Assembly: GCA_044222195.1 (NCBI GenBank)
Contig: JBGANS010000010.1
Span: 1-64,000, forward strand
DNA length: 64,000 bases
Origin: JAHBXE01 sp044222195
Lineage (GTDB): Bacteria > Planctomycetota > Phycisphaerae > Phycisphaerales > UBA1924
Reading direction: 5' to 3'
A model generated the notes under the pieces. That model was not told where the DNA came from. It saw only the letters and a program-made list of their open reading frames with translations, and ran no database searches. This document shows, piece by piece, positions 42,360 through 50,828 of this stretch. The first letter of the stretch is position 1, and each line of letters opens with the position of its first letter. Made by a program: the position numbers and the translations under genes.

Positions 42360-43322
42360 ATGGGCGGCGAACTGCAGACACACCAGGACGGTCACGGGAT
42401 TGCAGCCTCGCTCGGGCCTGCCTTGGTCGAGCATTGCGGGGGAAAGCTGTCATCGATCGAGTGGTTCCGTTCGACGTGGCAGCACGGCGGCGCGGCGACG
42501 GGGTTTGCGACCTGGCACGAGAACGGGAGCGATCCGTTGGCGGTGGTGGTCAAGCTTCCGATCGGCCCGGTCGAGCACCGCTGGACGCAGTGGCTTTCCG
42601 GTGCGGAACCGGGTGCGCCCACGCCCCGGGTGATTGCGTGCGGGTCATCGGTGGGCGGGTATGACCTGGCGTGGATGGTGGTTGAGCGGCTCGACGGACA
42701 CACGCTGACACACGGCTGGTGCAAGGCATCTCTGGACGACCTTCTCAAGGTGGCGGCGGCGATGCAGGCCCGTGCCGCCGCGGCGGCGCCGGTCGGTTCG
42801 GCTCCGCCGACGCCGGACTGGGAGAGGCTGATTGCGCGGGCCCGCGAGTTGGCCCGGACGTCTGACCTTCCCGAGGCGCAGCACTGGAACGAGGTGGAAA
42901 AGCGGGTACAAAAGGTGCTGCCGCGGCTGGCGTCACGCTGGGAGGCGAGGCCGATCGATTCGTGGTGCCACGGGGACCTTCACCCCGGGAACGCGATGAG
43001 GCGGCGCGGCAACGGGGCGTGCGTGCTGATTGATCTGGCGCTCGTGCACGCGGGGAGCTGGGTCGAGGACGCGGTCTACCTGGAGCGGCAGTTCTGGGGT
43101 CGGCCTGATGCACTCTTTGGGGTCCATCCCGTGTCGGACCTGGCCCGGTACCGGCGGGAACTGGGCCTTCGCACGGAAGGGGATTACGGTGCGCTGGCCA
43201 ACATTCGGCGGGTATTGATGGCGGCGTGTGCGCCGGCGTACCTGTCTCGGGATGGGCACCCCAAGTACCTGCACGCGGCGCTCGAAACGATTGACCGGCT
43301 GTTACCGCAGGTGGCCCGGTGA
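42360..43322 (+). CDS. APH-family phosphotransferase
   Basis: About 320 residues with the kinase-like fold of aminoglycoside/choline phosphotransferases. Catalytic loop WCHGDLHPGNAM, metal-binding Asp in VLIDLALVHAGS, and an N-terminal lobe with GFATWHENGSDPLAVVVKLP. Substrates of this group include small-molecule hydroxyls; resistance cannot be inferred. The start could be GTG 42354 or ATG 42360, directly after rsmA, so the two are co-transcribed. Confidence 0.82.
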   Translation: MGGELQTHQDGHGIAASLGPALVEHCGGKLSSIEWFRSTWQHGGAATGFATWHENGSDPLAVVVKLPIGPVEHRWTQWLSGAEPGAPTPRVIACGSSVGGYDLAWMVVERLDGHTLTHGWCKASLDDLLKVAAAMQARAAAAAPVGSAPPTPDWERLIARARELARTSDLPEAQHWNEVEKRVQKVLPRLASRWEARPIDSWCHGDLHPGNAMRRRGNGACVLIDLALVHAGSWVEDAVYLERQFWGRPDALFGVHPVSDLARYRRELGLRTEGDYGALANIRRVLMAACAPAYLSRDGHPKYLHAALETIDRLLPQVAR

Positions 43323-43412
43323 AGAGAAGGGGGCGGAAGGTCTGTTCAACGGGCTGGAAGGCCTGAAAAGTGCCGGTTCGGCGGCGTTGGTAGAATAACG
43401 GAGCGGAAAGTC

Positions 43413-43441
43413 CCCCTGACCGGTTTCCAAACGGTGAGGGG
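43413..43441 (+). promoter_or_regulatory. Leader hairpin before the Hc1-like gene
   Basis: CCCCTGACCG (43413-43422) pairs with CGGTGAGGGG (43432-43441) with one internal mismatch and a 9-base loop. A TAGAAT-like -10 candidate lies at 43391. It sits 30 bases before the start and could be a 5'-UTR control element. Confidence 0.4.
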
Positions 43442-43470
43442 TTCGCCACAGTGAATGCGAGGTGAAACCC

Positions 43471-43656
43471 GTGGAAGCATTCGAACGGCTCAAAGCCCTG
43501 ATCGTGTCGGCGGAAGAGGACGTTCACAAGGCCGAGGGCGGCAACAAGGCCGCGGGCACTCGTGCACGCCAGCTGATGCAGGACATCAAAAACGCGGCTC
43601 AGGAGGTTCGCCAGGCCATCCTGAACGCCCGAGAGCAACCCCCGAAGAAGCCCTGA
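43471..43656 (+). CDS. Hc1-like mini histone (nucleoid-associated)
   Basis: 61 residues from a GTG at 43471, with GAGGTGA placed as Shine-Dalgarno (a GTG at 43462 would add three residues). The core ERLKALIVSAEEDVHKAEGG followed by NKAAGTRARQLMQDIKNAAQ closely recalls the N-terminal domain of the chlamydial histone H1-like protein Hc1, which has DLAKAEKGNKAAAQRVR. The Lys/Pro/Ala-rich C-terminal DNA-condensing tail of Hc1 is reduced to PPKKP. Such proteins condense the nucleoid. The gene is followed three bases later by the FabZ-like gene. Confidence 0.8.
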   Translation: MEAFERLKALIVSAEEDVHKAEGGNKAAGTRARQLMQDIKNAAQEVRQAILNAREQPPKKP

Positions 43657-43659
43657 ACC

Positions 43660-44232
43660 ATGTCCGTCGCGTCGGGAAAGCCACAGACTCCGGAGTCGCA
43701 GGTTCTGGACGGCCCATCGGCCGACGGGGCGGCGCCGCGCTTTGTGCTGGACCTCTCGCGGATCGACCTGACGCGGAGGATGTACGCGCGGCAGGACATC
43801 GAGAAGTACATCCCCCATCGGGGCGGGATGCTGCTGCTCGATGCGATTGTGTGGGAATCGGCGGACCACACCAAGGGTGTGGCGATCAAGCGGGTGCGGG
43901 ATGACGAGTTCTGGGTTCCGGGCCACTTCCCCGGCCGGCCGATCATGCCCGCGGTGTTCATGATCGAGGCGGGCGCGCAGCTGGGGTGCTTCCTGTACAA
44001 CATCCGCATGCCCACGCCCAAGATCGTGGCGTTCGTCCACTTGAACAACGCCTCTTTCCGCGCCATGGTCCAGCCCGGGGACGACCTGTACCTGCTGTGC
44101 TCGGAGGTGAAGTTCGGGCGCCGTCGCTTCGTGAGCGATATCCAGGGCGTGGTCAATGGAAAGCTCGCGTTTGAAGCGCAGATCAGCGGCATGAACGTGG
44201 AGCCGGATCCTCCGCCGGCGCGGCGGTCGTAG
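43660..44232 (+). CDS. fabZ: FabZ-like 3-hydroxyacyl-ACP dehydratase
   Basis: 190 residues. Hot-dog fold signature: IPHRGGMLLLDAI (51-63), then WVPGHFPGRPIMPAVFMIEAG with catalytic His89 and Glu103, and AQLGCF. About 45 residues precede the usual FabZ start, so it is longer than the common ~150 residues. It may dehydrate acyl chains for fatty acids or for lipid A-type hydroxy acids. A specialised role is possible, because no other fab genes are adjacent. Confidence 0.85.
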   Translation: MSVASGKPQTPESQVLDGPSADGAAPRFVLDLSRIDLTRRMYARQDIEKYIPHRGGMLLLDAIVWESADHTKGVAIKRVRDDEFWVPGHFPGRPIMPAVFMIEAGAQLGCFLYNIRMPTPKIVAFVHLNNASFRAMVQPGDDLYLLCSEVKFGRRRFVSDIQGVVNGKLAFEAQISGMNVEPDPPPARRS

Positions 44233-44262
44233 CAGTCCTGCCCGCGCCTGGGAGATTCGCCT

Positions 44263-45249
44263 TTGGTCGCTCCGTACCCCATCGTGTTCGAACCGATACT
44301 CCTCGAGAAGGTCTGGGGTGGACGTCGCCTGGAGCGGCTGGGAAAGTCGCTCCCCGCGGGGAAGAAGATCGGCGAGAGCTGGGAACTGGCGGACCTGGGC
44401 GCGACCTCGGTCTCCGGCGCGGGCGGCGGCGCGGCTCGCTCGGTGATTGCGTCGGGAATGCTGGCGGGGAAGACGCTTCATGATGCGGTGGTGATGTGGA
44501 AGCGCGACCTGATGGGCGGGCTCAGCGCCGAGAACGGATTCCCGCTGCTGATCAAGTTTCTGGACGCGAACGAGAATCTCTCGGTGCAGGTGCACCCGAG
44601 CCCGGCGTACGCCGCGGCGCATGCGGGGGCGAATCTCAAGACCGAGTGCTGGTACATCCTGGACGCCGAGCCCGGCAGCGTGATCTACAAGGGGATCAAG
44701 GCGGGGGTGACTCGCGAGTCGTTCGCCAGGCACATCAAGGATGGGTCGGTGGTAGACGACCTGGTGGCGGTGCCGGCGGTGGTTGGCGAGTGCCACAGCC
44801 TGCCGAGCGGGACGTGCCACGCCCTTGGGGCCGGGGTGCTCGTGGCGGAAGTGCAGACGCCCAGTGACACGACTTTCCGCGTCTTTGATTGGGGACGAAA
44901 GGGCCGGGAGCTGCACATCGAGCAGGCGCTGGAGTGCATTGACTTCGGACCGGCGCCCGCGGCGGCCAAGCTCGCGAAGGGGAAGGTTTCCGGGCAACTC
45001 GTGGGGACCGAGTTCTTCCGGGTGTTCGAGGCGCACCTGCCCGCGGGGGGCGTCGTGCCCTTGGGAGAATCGGCGGACGGGCCGCGGGTGCTGATGGTGC
45101 TCTCGGGAAGCGTGTCGGTGCGTAACGGACGGGAAGATCCTGTGGTGGCCGGTGCGGGAACCACGGCGTTGATCCCGGCGAATCTCGTAGCCTCGGGCCA
45201 GGCGCTGGCGAAGGCCGGGACGCGGGTCCTGGTGGTCACGCTGCGGTAG
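44263..45249 (+). CDS. manA: Class I mannose-6-phosphate isomerase
   Basis: 328 residues, TTG start. Zinc-site features are VQVHPSPAYAAAHAG (His of the cupin), KTECWYIL (Glu) and SLPSGTCHALGAG (His). The beginning YPIVFEPILLEKVWGGRRL is the type I PMI signature. It is a short form, like Bacillus-type enzymes. It interconverts fructose-6-P and mannose-6-P, feeding mannosylated surface glycans. Confidence 0.9.
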   Translation: MVAPYPIVFEPILLEKVWGGRRLERLGKSLPAGKKIGESWELADLGATSVSGAGGGAARSVIASGMLAGKTLHDAVVMWKRDLMGGLSAENGFPLLIKFLDANENLSVQVHPSPAYAAAHAGANLKTECWYILDAEPGSVIYKGIKAGVTRESFARHIKDGSVVDDLVAVPAVVGECHSLPSGTCHALGAGVLVAEVQTPSDTTFRVFDWGRKGRELHIEQALECIDFGPAPAAAKLAKGKVSGQLVGTEFFRVFEAHLPAGGVVPLGESADGPRVLMVLSGSVSVRNGREDPVVAGAGTTALIPANLVASGQALAKAGTRVLVVTLR

Positions 45250-45271
45250 GGTGCCCGGGGAGGGAGTGAAC

Positions 45272-46087
45272 ATGACAAGGGTGTCGGCACTGGTGGCGGC
45301 GGCGCTGGCGATGAATGCATCGGCGCAGGTGGTTGACACGTTCAAGGGAGGGAGCAACCAGGGCGGGTGGTCCTTTGGCGGGCCGAACGAGTTCATCGCG
45401 CCCGCGGGGGGCAATCCCGGCGGGTACCTGCGGTCGGTCGGGCTCGACACGACGATCCCGTGGCTGCGGTGCGAAGAGGGCTCGCCGTTTACCGGGGACT
45501 TCCGCGCGAACGGGATCATCGGGGCCTCGATCGACGTCAACGTGTTTTCGACGGACTTCAACATCGGGCCGTTCCCGCTGTCGGTCGTGCTCCATTCAGA
45601 CAACGGCACGCCCGCCAACGTCAACGACGACTGGGCGGTGTTCAAGAAAGAAGCCCCGATTCCGGCGCCGGGAACCGGATGGAAGAACGTCGTGTTTTCG
45701 TTCCCCACGGAGTCGACGGTCCTGCCGGCGGGGTGGGGGTTTCTTCAGTACGGTCCGGGTTCACCTGCGAGTCCGAACTGGAACGCGCTGATCACCCATG
45801 TCACGCGCCTGGAGTTTTCGTTCGGCGATCCGGAACTGTTCTACATCTTTCAGCAGTGGACCGTGGGAGCGGACAACATCGCCCTCCGCGTTACCCCCAA
45901 CTGCTACGCCAACTGCGACCGAAGCACCACGGCGCCGGTGCTGACGGCCAATGACTTTCAGTGTTTTCTGGATCACTACGCCGCGGGCGCGGCCGATGCC
46001 AACTGCGACGGCAGCACCGGCACGCCGGCGCTGACGGCGAATGATTTCCAGTGCTTCATCAACACGTATGCGGCGGGGTGCGGCTAG
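45272..46087 (+). CDS. Secreted laminin-B/CBM-like protein with dockerin-like tail
   Basis: 271 residues. Signal peptide (RVSALVAAALAMNASA), a single all-beta domain beginning VDTFKGGSNQGGWSFGGPNE (a laminin-B-like or carbohydrate-binding jelly roll) and a tail of two dockerin-like units (CDRSTTAPVLTANDFQCF, CDGSTGTPALTANDFQCF). The start at 45272 has GGAGTG upstream. It is likely a surface or matrix component sorted like the carboxypeptidases. Ligands are not predictable. Confidence 0.8.
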   Translation: MTRVSALVAAALAMNASAQVVDTFKGGSNQGGWSFGGPNEFIAPAGGNPGGYLRSVGLDTTIPWLRCEEGSPFTGDFRANGIIGASIDVNVFSTDFNIGPFPLSVVLHSDNGTPANVNDDWAVFKKEAPIPAPGTGWKNVVFSFPTESTVLPAGWGFLQYGPGSPASPNWNALITHVTRLEFSFGDPELFYIFQQWTVGADNIALRVTPNCYANCDRSTTAPVLTANDFQCFLDHYAAGAADANCDGSTGTPALTANDFQCFINTYAAGCG

Positions 46088-46135
46088 CACGCGAGCGAAG
46101 GACACTCGTGGAGTCGCCTCGGGCTAGGATGGATC

Positions 46136-48172
46136 ATGCCCGAGCGGTCGTACGCCAGCAGCCGGCGCCGGTTTGGAGAGTATCTCAAAGCGCGGCGGGA
46201 GTTCCTGAAGAAGCGCAAGTCCGACCAGGGCTCGAAGCCGGGCTTTGACCTTGATGAAGAGGACAAGAAGAACCGGCGGGTGCGGTCGTTCAAGGACCTG
46301 TTCCGCGAGTTCTGGTCGCTGCTGTCGGGGTATCGCTTCGCGGTGTACGCGGCGCTGACGACGCAGGGGATGCAGGCGGCGTTGTTGCTCATCTTGCCGG
46401 CGTGCACGAAGATCGCGATCGACTACGCGATCCAGAAAGAGCCGGGGCCGCAGGGGATCCCGAAGTGGGTGCCGATCTCGGATTCGCTGCGCGACCCGGC
46501 CAATCGCGTGAAGCTGCTGCTCCTGATCGGGGCGGTGATGATGTCGGTGACGGCGGTGCGGATCGCGCTGCAGATGGTCGGCCGCTGGCAGATGACGGTG
46601 CTGACCAAGAAGATCCAGGTGGGGATGCGCAAGCAGATCTTCGATCACGCGATCAGCCTGCCCCTGTCGCGGGTGCACCAGCTCAAGAGCGGCGGCGTGG
46701 CGAGCATCCTGCGGGAGGATGCGGGCGCGGCGGGCGAGCTGATCTTCCACCTGCTCTACAACCCGTGGAACGCGATCGTGCAGCTCGCGGGGACGTTGAT
46801 TGTCTTGGCGGTGTTTGACCACTGGATGCTCGCCGGGGCGCTCGTACTCATCCCGGTGGTGTGGTGGAGCCACAAGGTCTGGATCGCGCGGATTCGGCCG
46901 CTCTATCGCGATATCAAGAACACCCGCGTGGCTGTTGATGCGCACGCGACCGAGGCCTTTGGCGGGATCCGCGTCGTTCGGGGCTTTGGACGCGGACGGG
47001 GCGAGGCGGGGAGGTTCATCCGCGGCAACCACATGATGACACGCCAGGAAATGCTGACGTGGTGGTGGTCGCGCGGCGTGGACATCGCCTGGGCGTTCAT
47101 GATCCCGCTGGCGACGACCTCCGTTCTCATCTACGGCGGGCTCGGCGTAATGCACGGGCGGTTCACGATCGGCTCGGTGCTGATGTTCACGACGTACCTG
47201 ATGATGCTGCTGGGGCCGTTGGAAGTGCTCGCGGGGAGCGCGGCGGCGATGCAGACGAATCTGGCGGCGTTCGATCGGGTGCTGGACCTGTTCAAGGAGC
47301 CGCGGGAGTTTGCGGGGACGCAGGGGGAGGTGTATGTCGAGCCCGCGACGACGGCGGGCCGCATTACGATCCGGGATGTGTGGTTCATGTATCCGCCGCC
47401 GGTGAAACGAGCGATCGATCGGGACGCCTCGGACAAGGCGGAGAAGCCGGAGAAGCCATCGCAGCCGGTGATCAAGGGCGCGACGCTGGACGTCAAGGCG
47501 GGGGAGACGATTGCGCTGGTTGGGCCGTCGGGATCGGGCAAGACGACGCTGTGCAACCTCATCGCGCGGTTCTACGACCCGACGCAGGGAACGATCGAGC
47601 TCGACGGAGTGGACCTGCGGAAGGTCGATGTCGCGAGCTATCGCCGGATGCTCGGCATCGTCGAGCAGGATGTGTTTCTGTTTGACGGGTCGGTCGCGGA
47701 CAACATCGGCTACGCGCGGCGCGGGGCGAGCAGGGAAGAGATTGCCGCGGCGGCAAAGTTCGCGAACGCGGCGGAGTTCATCGAGAAGCTGGAGCGCGGG
47801 TACGACACGCTGATCGGGGAGCGAGGCGTGCGGCTCTCGGGCGGGCAGAAGCAGCGGCTGGCGATCGCGCGGGCGCTGCTGGCCGATCCGCGGATCCTGA
47901 TTCTTGACGAGGCGACGAGCAACCTGGACACGGAGAGCGAGCGGCTGATCCAGAAGAGCCTGGACCGGCTCATGCGGGGCCGCACGTGCTTTGTGATCGC
48001 GCACCGACTTTCAACGATCCGGCATGCGGACAGGATCGTCGTGATCGAGGATGGGCGGATCATCGAGGTGGGGACGCACGAGGAGCTGCTGGCCGGGGGT
48101 GGGCGGTACGCGGCGTTCCTGCGGATGCAGGTCGGCGATGAGCGGGACGAGACGGTTGAGGCAAAGGTGTGA
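46136..48172 (+). CDS. ABC exporter, fused permease and ATPase
   Basis: 678 residues. A charged N-terminal extension (~60 residues) precedes six membrane segments (ABC_membrane type), then a nucleotide-binding domain with Walker A GPSGSGKTT, signature LSGGQKQRLAIARALL, Walker B ILILDEATSN and switch His in VIAHRLS. A ~25-residue charged insert (SDKAEKPEKPSQP) sits between the strand leading into the ATPase domain and the core. It belongs to the MsbA-like lipid/peptide exporter group; the substrate is not predictable. With the LpxH-like enzyme downstream, lipid export is a fair guess. Confidence 0.9.
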   Translation: MPERSYASSRRRFGEYLKARREFLKKRKSDQGSKPGFDLDEEDKKNRRVRSFKDLFREFWSLLSGYRFAVYAALTTQGMQAALLLILPACTKIAIDYAIQKEPGPQGIPKWVPISDSLRDPANRVKLLLLIGAVMMSVTAVRIALQMVGRWQMTVLTKKIQVGMRKQIFDHAISLPLSRVHQLKSGGVASILREDAGAAGELIFHLLYNPWNAIVQLAGTLIVLAVFDHWMLAGALVLIPVVWWSHKVWIARIRPLYRDIKNTRVAVDAHATEAFGGIRVVRGFGRGRGEAGRFIRGNHMMTRQEMLTWWWSRGVDIAWAFMIPLATTSVLIYGGLGVMHGRFTIGSVLMFTTYLMMLLGPLEVLAGSAAAMQTNLAAFDRVLDLFKEPREFAGTQGEVYVEPATTAGRITIRDVWFMYPPPVKRAIDRDASDKAEKPEKPSQPVIKGATLDVKAGETIALVGPSGSGKTTLCNLIARFYDPTQGTIELDGVDLRKVDVASYRRMLGIVEQDVFLFDGSVADNIGYARRGASREEIAAAAKFANAAEFIEKLERGYDTLIGERGVRLSGGQKQRLAIARALLADPRILILDEATSNLDTESERLIQKSLDRLMRGRTCFVIAHRLSTIRHADRIVVIEDGRIIEVGTHEELLAGGGRYAAFLRMQVGDERDETVEAKV

Positions 48173-48332
48173 GGCCCCGCGGAAACACGAGTGCATTGTC
48201 AGGTCTGCCCGCGTCTGAACAACAACTTAGCGCCTGAATCAGGCCCTGAATTCGGGCGAAGTGTCGATACTCTGTGCCGCCGGATGAACGCCGCCAGCGG
48301 TGTCGGTTCGCCGCGCGGCCAGGGGAAGAGCC

Positions 48333-49223
48333 ATGGCCAAGCGCGCCCGGTTTCGGACCGTCTTTATCAGTGACCTTCACCTCGGCGCCGGCGGTTCTCG
48401 CGCTGACGAGGTTGCTGAGTTTCTCAAGTGCATCGACTGTGACACGCTGTACCTGGTCGGGGACATCCTCGACATGTGGCGGCTCAAGAAGCGATGGCAC
48501 TGGCCGGAGGCGAACAACCGGGTGGTGCGGCGGATCCTGAAACTGGTCAAACGCGGGACGAGGGTGGTGTACATCCCCGGCAACCATGACGATGCGGCGC
48601 GGCGCTATGTCGGACTTTCTTTGGGCGGGGTCGAGATCGCGATGAACGCGGTCCACACGCGACGGGATGGGAGCACGATGCTGGTGACGCACGGGGACCA
48701 GTTCGACCTGGTGGTGCGCAACGCGCGGCTGCTCTCGGCGATCGGGGCGTGGGCGTACGACTGGCTGGTGCGGGTGAACCGCGTGTACAACCGCGTGCGC
48801 GGGATGATGGGGATGGAGTACTGGTCTCTATCGCACTACCTGAAACTGAAAGTGAAGTCGGCGTGCAAGCACATTTCGCGGTTTGAGGATGCGCTGATGG
48901 ATGAGGCGAAACGCGAAGGGCACGCGGCCGTCGTGTGCGGGCACATCCACAAGGCGGAAGTCCGCGAGGCGGCGACGGGAAGTGTCGCCTACTACAACTG
49001 CGGTGATTGGGTCGAGTCATGCTCGGCGCTGGTGGAGCACGCGGATGGCCGGATGGAGTTGGTGGATGGGCTCGAAGTGACCCGGAAGGTCGAAGCCCAG
49101 CGCGAGGCGGCCAGGGTTGACCTTCAGGACATCCAAGAGGAAGTTGAGGCCATGGACCTGCCAGCGATGCCGCGGGAGCCCGGAGGGCGTCTGTCCTGGG
49201 GTGAGGGGCTGCACGCTCGCTGA
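48333..49223 (+). CDS. LpxH-like metallophosphoesterase
   Basis: 296 residues. The five blocks of the calcineurin-type metal site are present: SDLHLG, GDILDMW, GNHDD, THGDQFD and GHIHKAE, in the arrangement of UDP-2,3-diacylglucosamine diphosphatase relatives. The C-terminal ~50 residues are a charged helix beyond the usual end. If it is a true LpxH it makes lipid X for lipid A; other phosphodiesters cannot be excluded, so no symbol is given. The start at 48333 has GGAAGAG upstream. Confidence 0.8.
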   Translation: MAKRARFRTVFISDLHLGAGGSRADEVAEFLKCIDCDTLYLVGDILDMWRLKKRWHWPEANNRVVRRILKLVKRGTRVVYIPGNHDDAARRYVGLSLGGVEIAMNAVHTRRDGSTMLVTHGDQFDLVVRNARLLSAIGAWAYDWLVRVNRVYNRVRGMMGMEYWSLSHYLKLKVKSACKHISRFEDALMDEAKREGHAAVVCGHIHKAEVREAATGSVAYYNCGDWVESCSALVEHADGRMELVDGLEVTRKVEAQREAARVDLQDIQEEVEAMDLPAMPREPGGRLSWGEGLHAR

Positions 49224-49233
49224 AGCCCTCCGG

Positions 49234-50688
49234 TCAGGAACATCCGCCAGCGTACTTGTTGATGAAGCACTGGAAGTCGTTGGCGGTGAGGGCCGGCGTC
49301 CCCGTGCTGCCATCGCAGTTCGCGTAGGGATCGTTGCCCGCGAACTTGTTGATAAAGCATTGGAAGTCGTTGGCGGTCAGGAGCGGGGTGCCGCTGGAGC
49401 CGTCGCAGTTGGCATAGCACGACGGGGTGGCGCCCATGTCGATCAGGAGGGCCGCGTTTCGCGGCGGGACCCCGTCGGTCAGGGTGACCTCGACGATGAT
49501 GTACCGGCCGTTGGGGCTCATGTTGTAGCCGTCTTCCGCGCTGACGATCGCGGACACGGTCAGGCCGTTGACCTGCGTGACGTTTTCCTGGAGGAGGACC
49601 TGGTTGTCGAGGAAAAGGGCGGTGTCGCGCGTGAGGTCGGGATCGTTCCAATCCCCAAACCAGAGAACCTTGCCCGAGTCAGCGAGCTTGACGATGCTGG
49701 AAGTTCCGAAGGCCGTGAGGGTGAATGAGCCGGCAATCCCCGGGGGCGCATCGCCTTCCTGCTTGAACTTGGCGCCGTTCCTGATGATGATGCGGTCGGT
49801 CGCGGTGTCGCCGCTGAGCGTGCCGGTGTACACGTGGCCGCCGGTGTTGTTGATCGCGGCGGAGTTGGAGGTGCTCAGGGACAGCCACGTGCGCCCGGCG
49901 ACGGGCGAAGAGCCGCCCTCCATGGCCAGCTGGGTGAGATTGCGGTACACGGCGTCCGCCGTGGTGGTGGTGCTGACGACGTAGTAGATCGCGTCGCCGT
50001 TGTTGTTGAAGTCGAAGGTCTGGGGCGCCGTGCCAAAGTCCGAAACGGTCCCGATCAGGCCCGGGAGCGCATCCCCTTCCTTGGCGAGCACGGACTCGGT
50101 GTATGTTCCCGCGGCCGCGTTGTAGTTGACAATGACCAACGCCCGGTCCACGGTGGTCGCGATCGCGGGGTCGTCGATGCTCGCGACGATGAAGACCTGA
50201 TTGGAGTCGTTCATCTTGGAGTCAAAGAACCCGATGTAGGGCGTGTTGGCGCTGAACTGCGGCGCGGCGGAAATCGTTCCCTCCTGGAAGATCATCACGC
50301 CGTTGAAGCACATCGCCGAGTCGTTGTTCGTGCCCCCGGTGTTGCGGAGAAAGATGTTGGCCCCGCAGTTCCCGGCGGAGTTGATGTTGATCGCGTCGAA
50401 GGAGTTGATGTTCCCCATCGCCAGGCCCGTGAGCGTCTGGTTCTCGCGCAGGAACAGGGCGCCGCCCCTGAGCCGAACCACGTCCGACGTCGTGTCCGGG
50501 TTGTCGGTATCGGCCTCGACAATCCATTGGCCGCTGTTGTTCACGGCGAGCGAGTCGATTGTGATGACGTTTCCGACTCCCGCCACGGGGTCGCCGGCGA
50601 CGACGATGGGCGTGATGGTTTGTGCCGCGGCGGGGAGGCCGGCGGCGAGCGCGACCGCGAACGCGGATCGGGCGAGAGTGCGGGCCAT
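49234..50688 (-). CDS. Secreted repeat-type protein with dockerin-like tail
   Basis: 484 residues. Signal peptide LARSAFAVALAAGLPAAAQ; AAGGAG lies eight bases before the ATG at 50688. The body (~25-420) carries repeated motifs such as VNNSGQWIVEADTDN, FDFNNNGDAIYYVVS and INNTGGHVYTGT, each a beta-hairpin with a 'LxLRENQTL'-like return, so a beta-propeller-like fold is plausible. It ends in two dockerin-like units (CDGSSGTPLLTANDFQCF, CDGSTGTPALTANDFQCF). Function is unknown. It is divergent from another dockerin-tailed protein at 50829. Confidence 0.8.
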   Translation of the reverse strand: MARTLARSAFAVALAAGLPAAAQTITPIVVAGDPVAGVGNVITIDSLAVNNSGQWIVEADTDNPDTTSDVVRLRGGALFLRENQTLTGLAMGNINSFDAININSAGNCGANIFLRNTGGTNNDSAMCFNGVMIFQEGTISAAPQFSANTPYIGFFDSKMNDSNQVFIVASIDDPAIATTVDRALVIVNYNAAAGTYTESVLAKEGDALPGLIGTVSDFGTAPQTFDFNNNGDAIYYVVSTTTTADAVYRNLTQLAMEGGSSPVAGRTWLSLSTSNSAAINNTGGHVYTGTLSGDTATDRIIIRNGAKFKQEGDAPPGIAGSFTLTAFGTSSIVKLADSGKVLWFGDWNDPDLTRDTALFLDNQVLLQENVTQVNGLTVSAIVSAEDGYNMSPNGRYIIVEVTLTDGVPPRNAALLIDMGATPSCYANCDGSSGTPLLTANDFQCFINKFAGNDPYANCDGSTGTPALTANDFQCFINKYAGGCS

Positions 50689-50828
50689 GGCGGGGTCTCC
50701 TTGGAACGGGGCATTATCCCCAAAGCGAATCAAGACCCCAATCAATTTCTCATCAAAGTGCTCGAATCCGGATGTCGTTGGGGGTTGGGAAATACGTCCC
50801 CAGGCCTTATAGTTTGCCCGGAGGATTC
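50689..50828. promoter_or_regulatory. Divergent promoter region between two dockerin-tail genes
   Basis: 140 bases containing the Shine-Dalgarno sequences of both genes (AAGGAG to the left, CGGAGG to the right) and an A/T-richer centre (50725-50760). A shared promoter would express both surface proteins together. Confidence 0.45.

Noticed and set aside
42745..45708. A 987-residue minus-strand protein
   Set aside because: It lies opposite five well-supported plus-strand genes and has no domain pattern.
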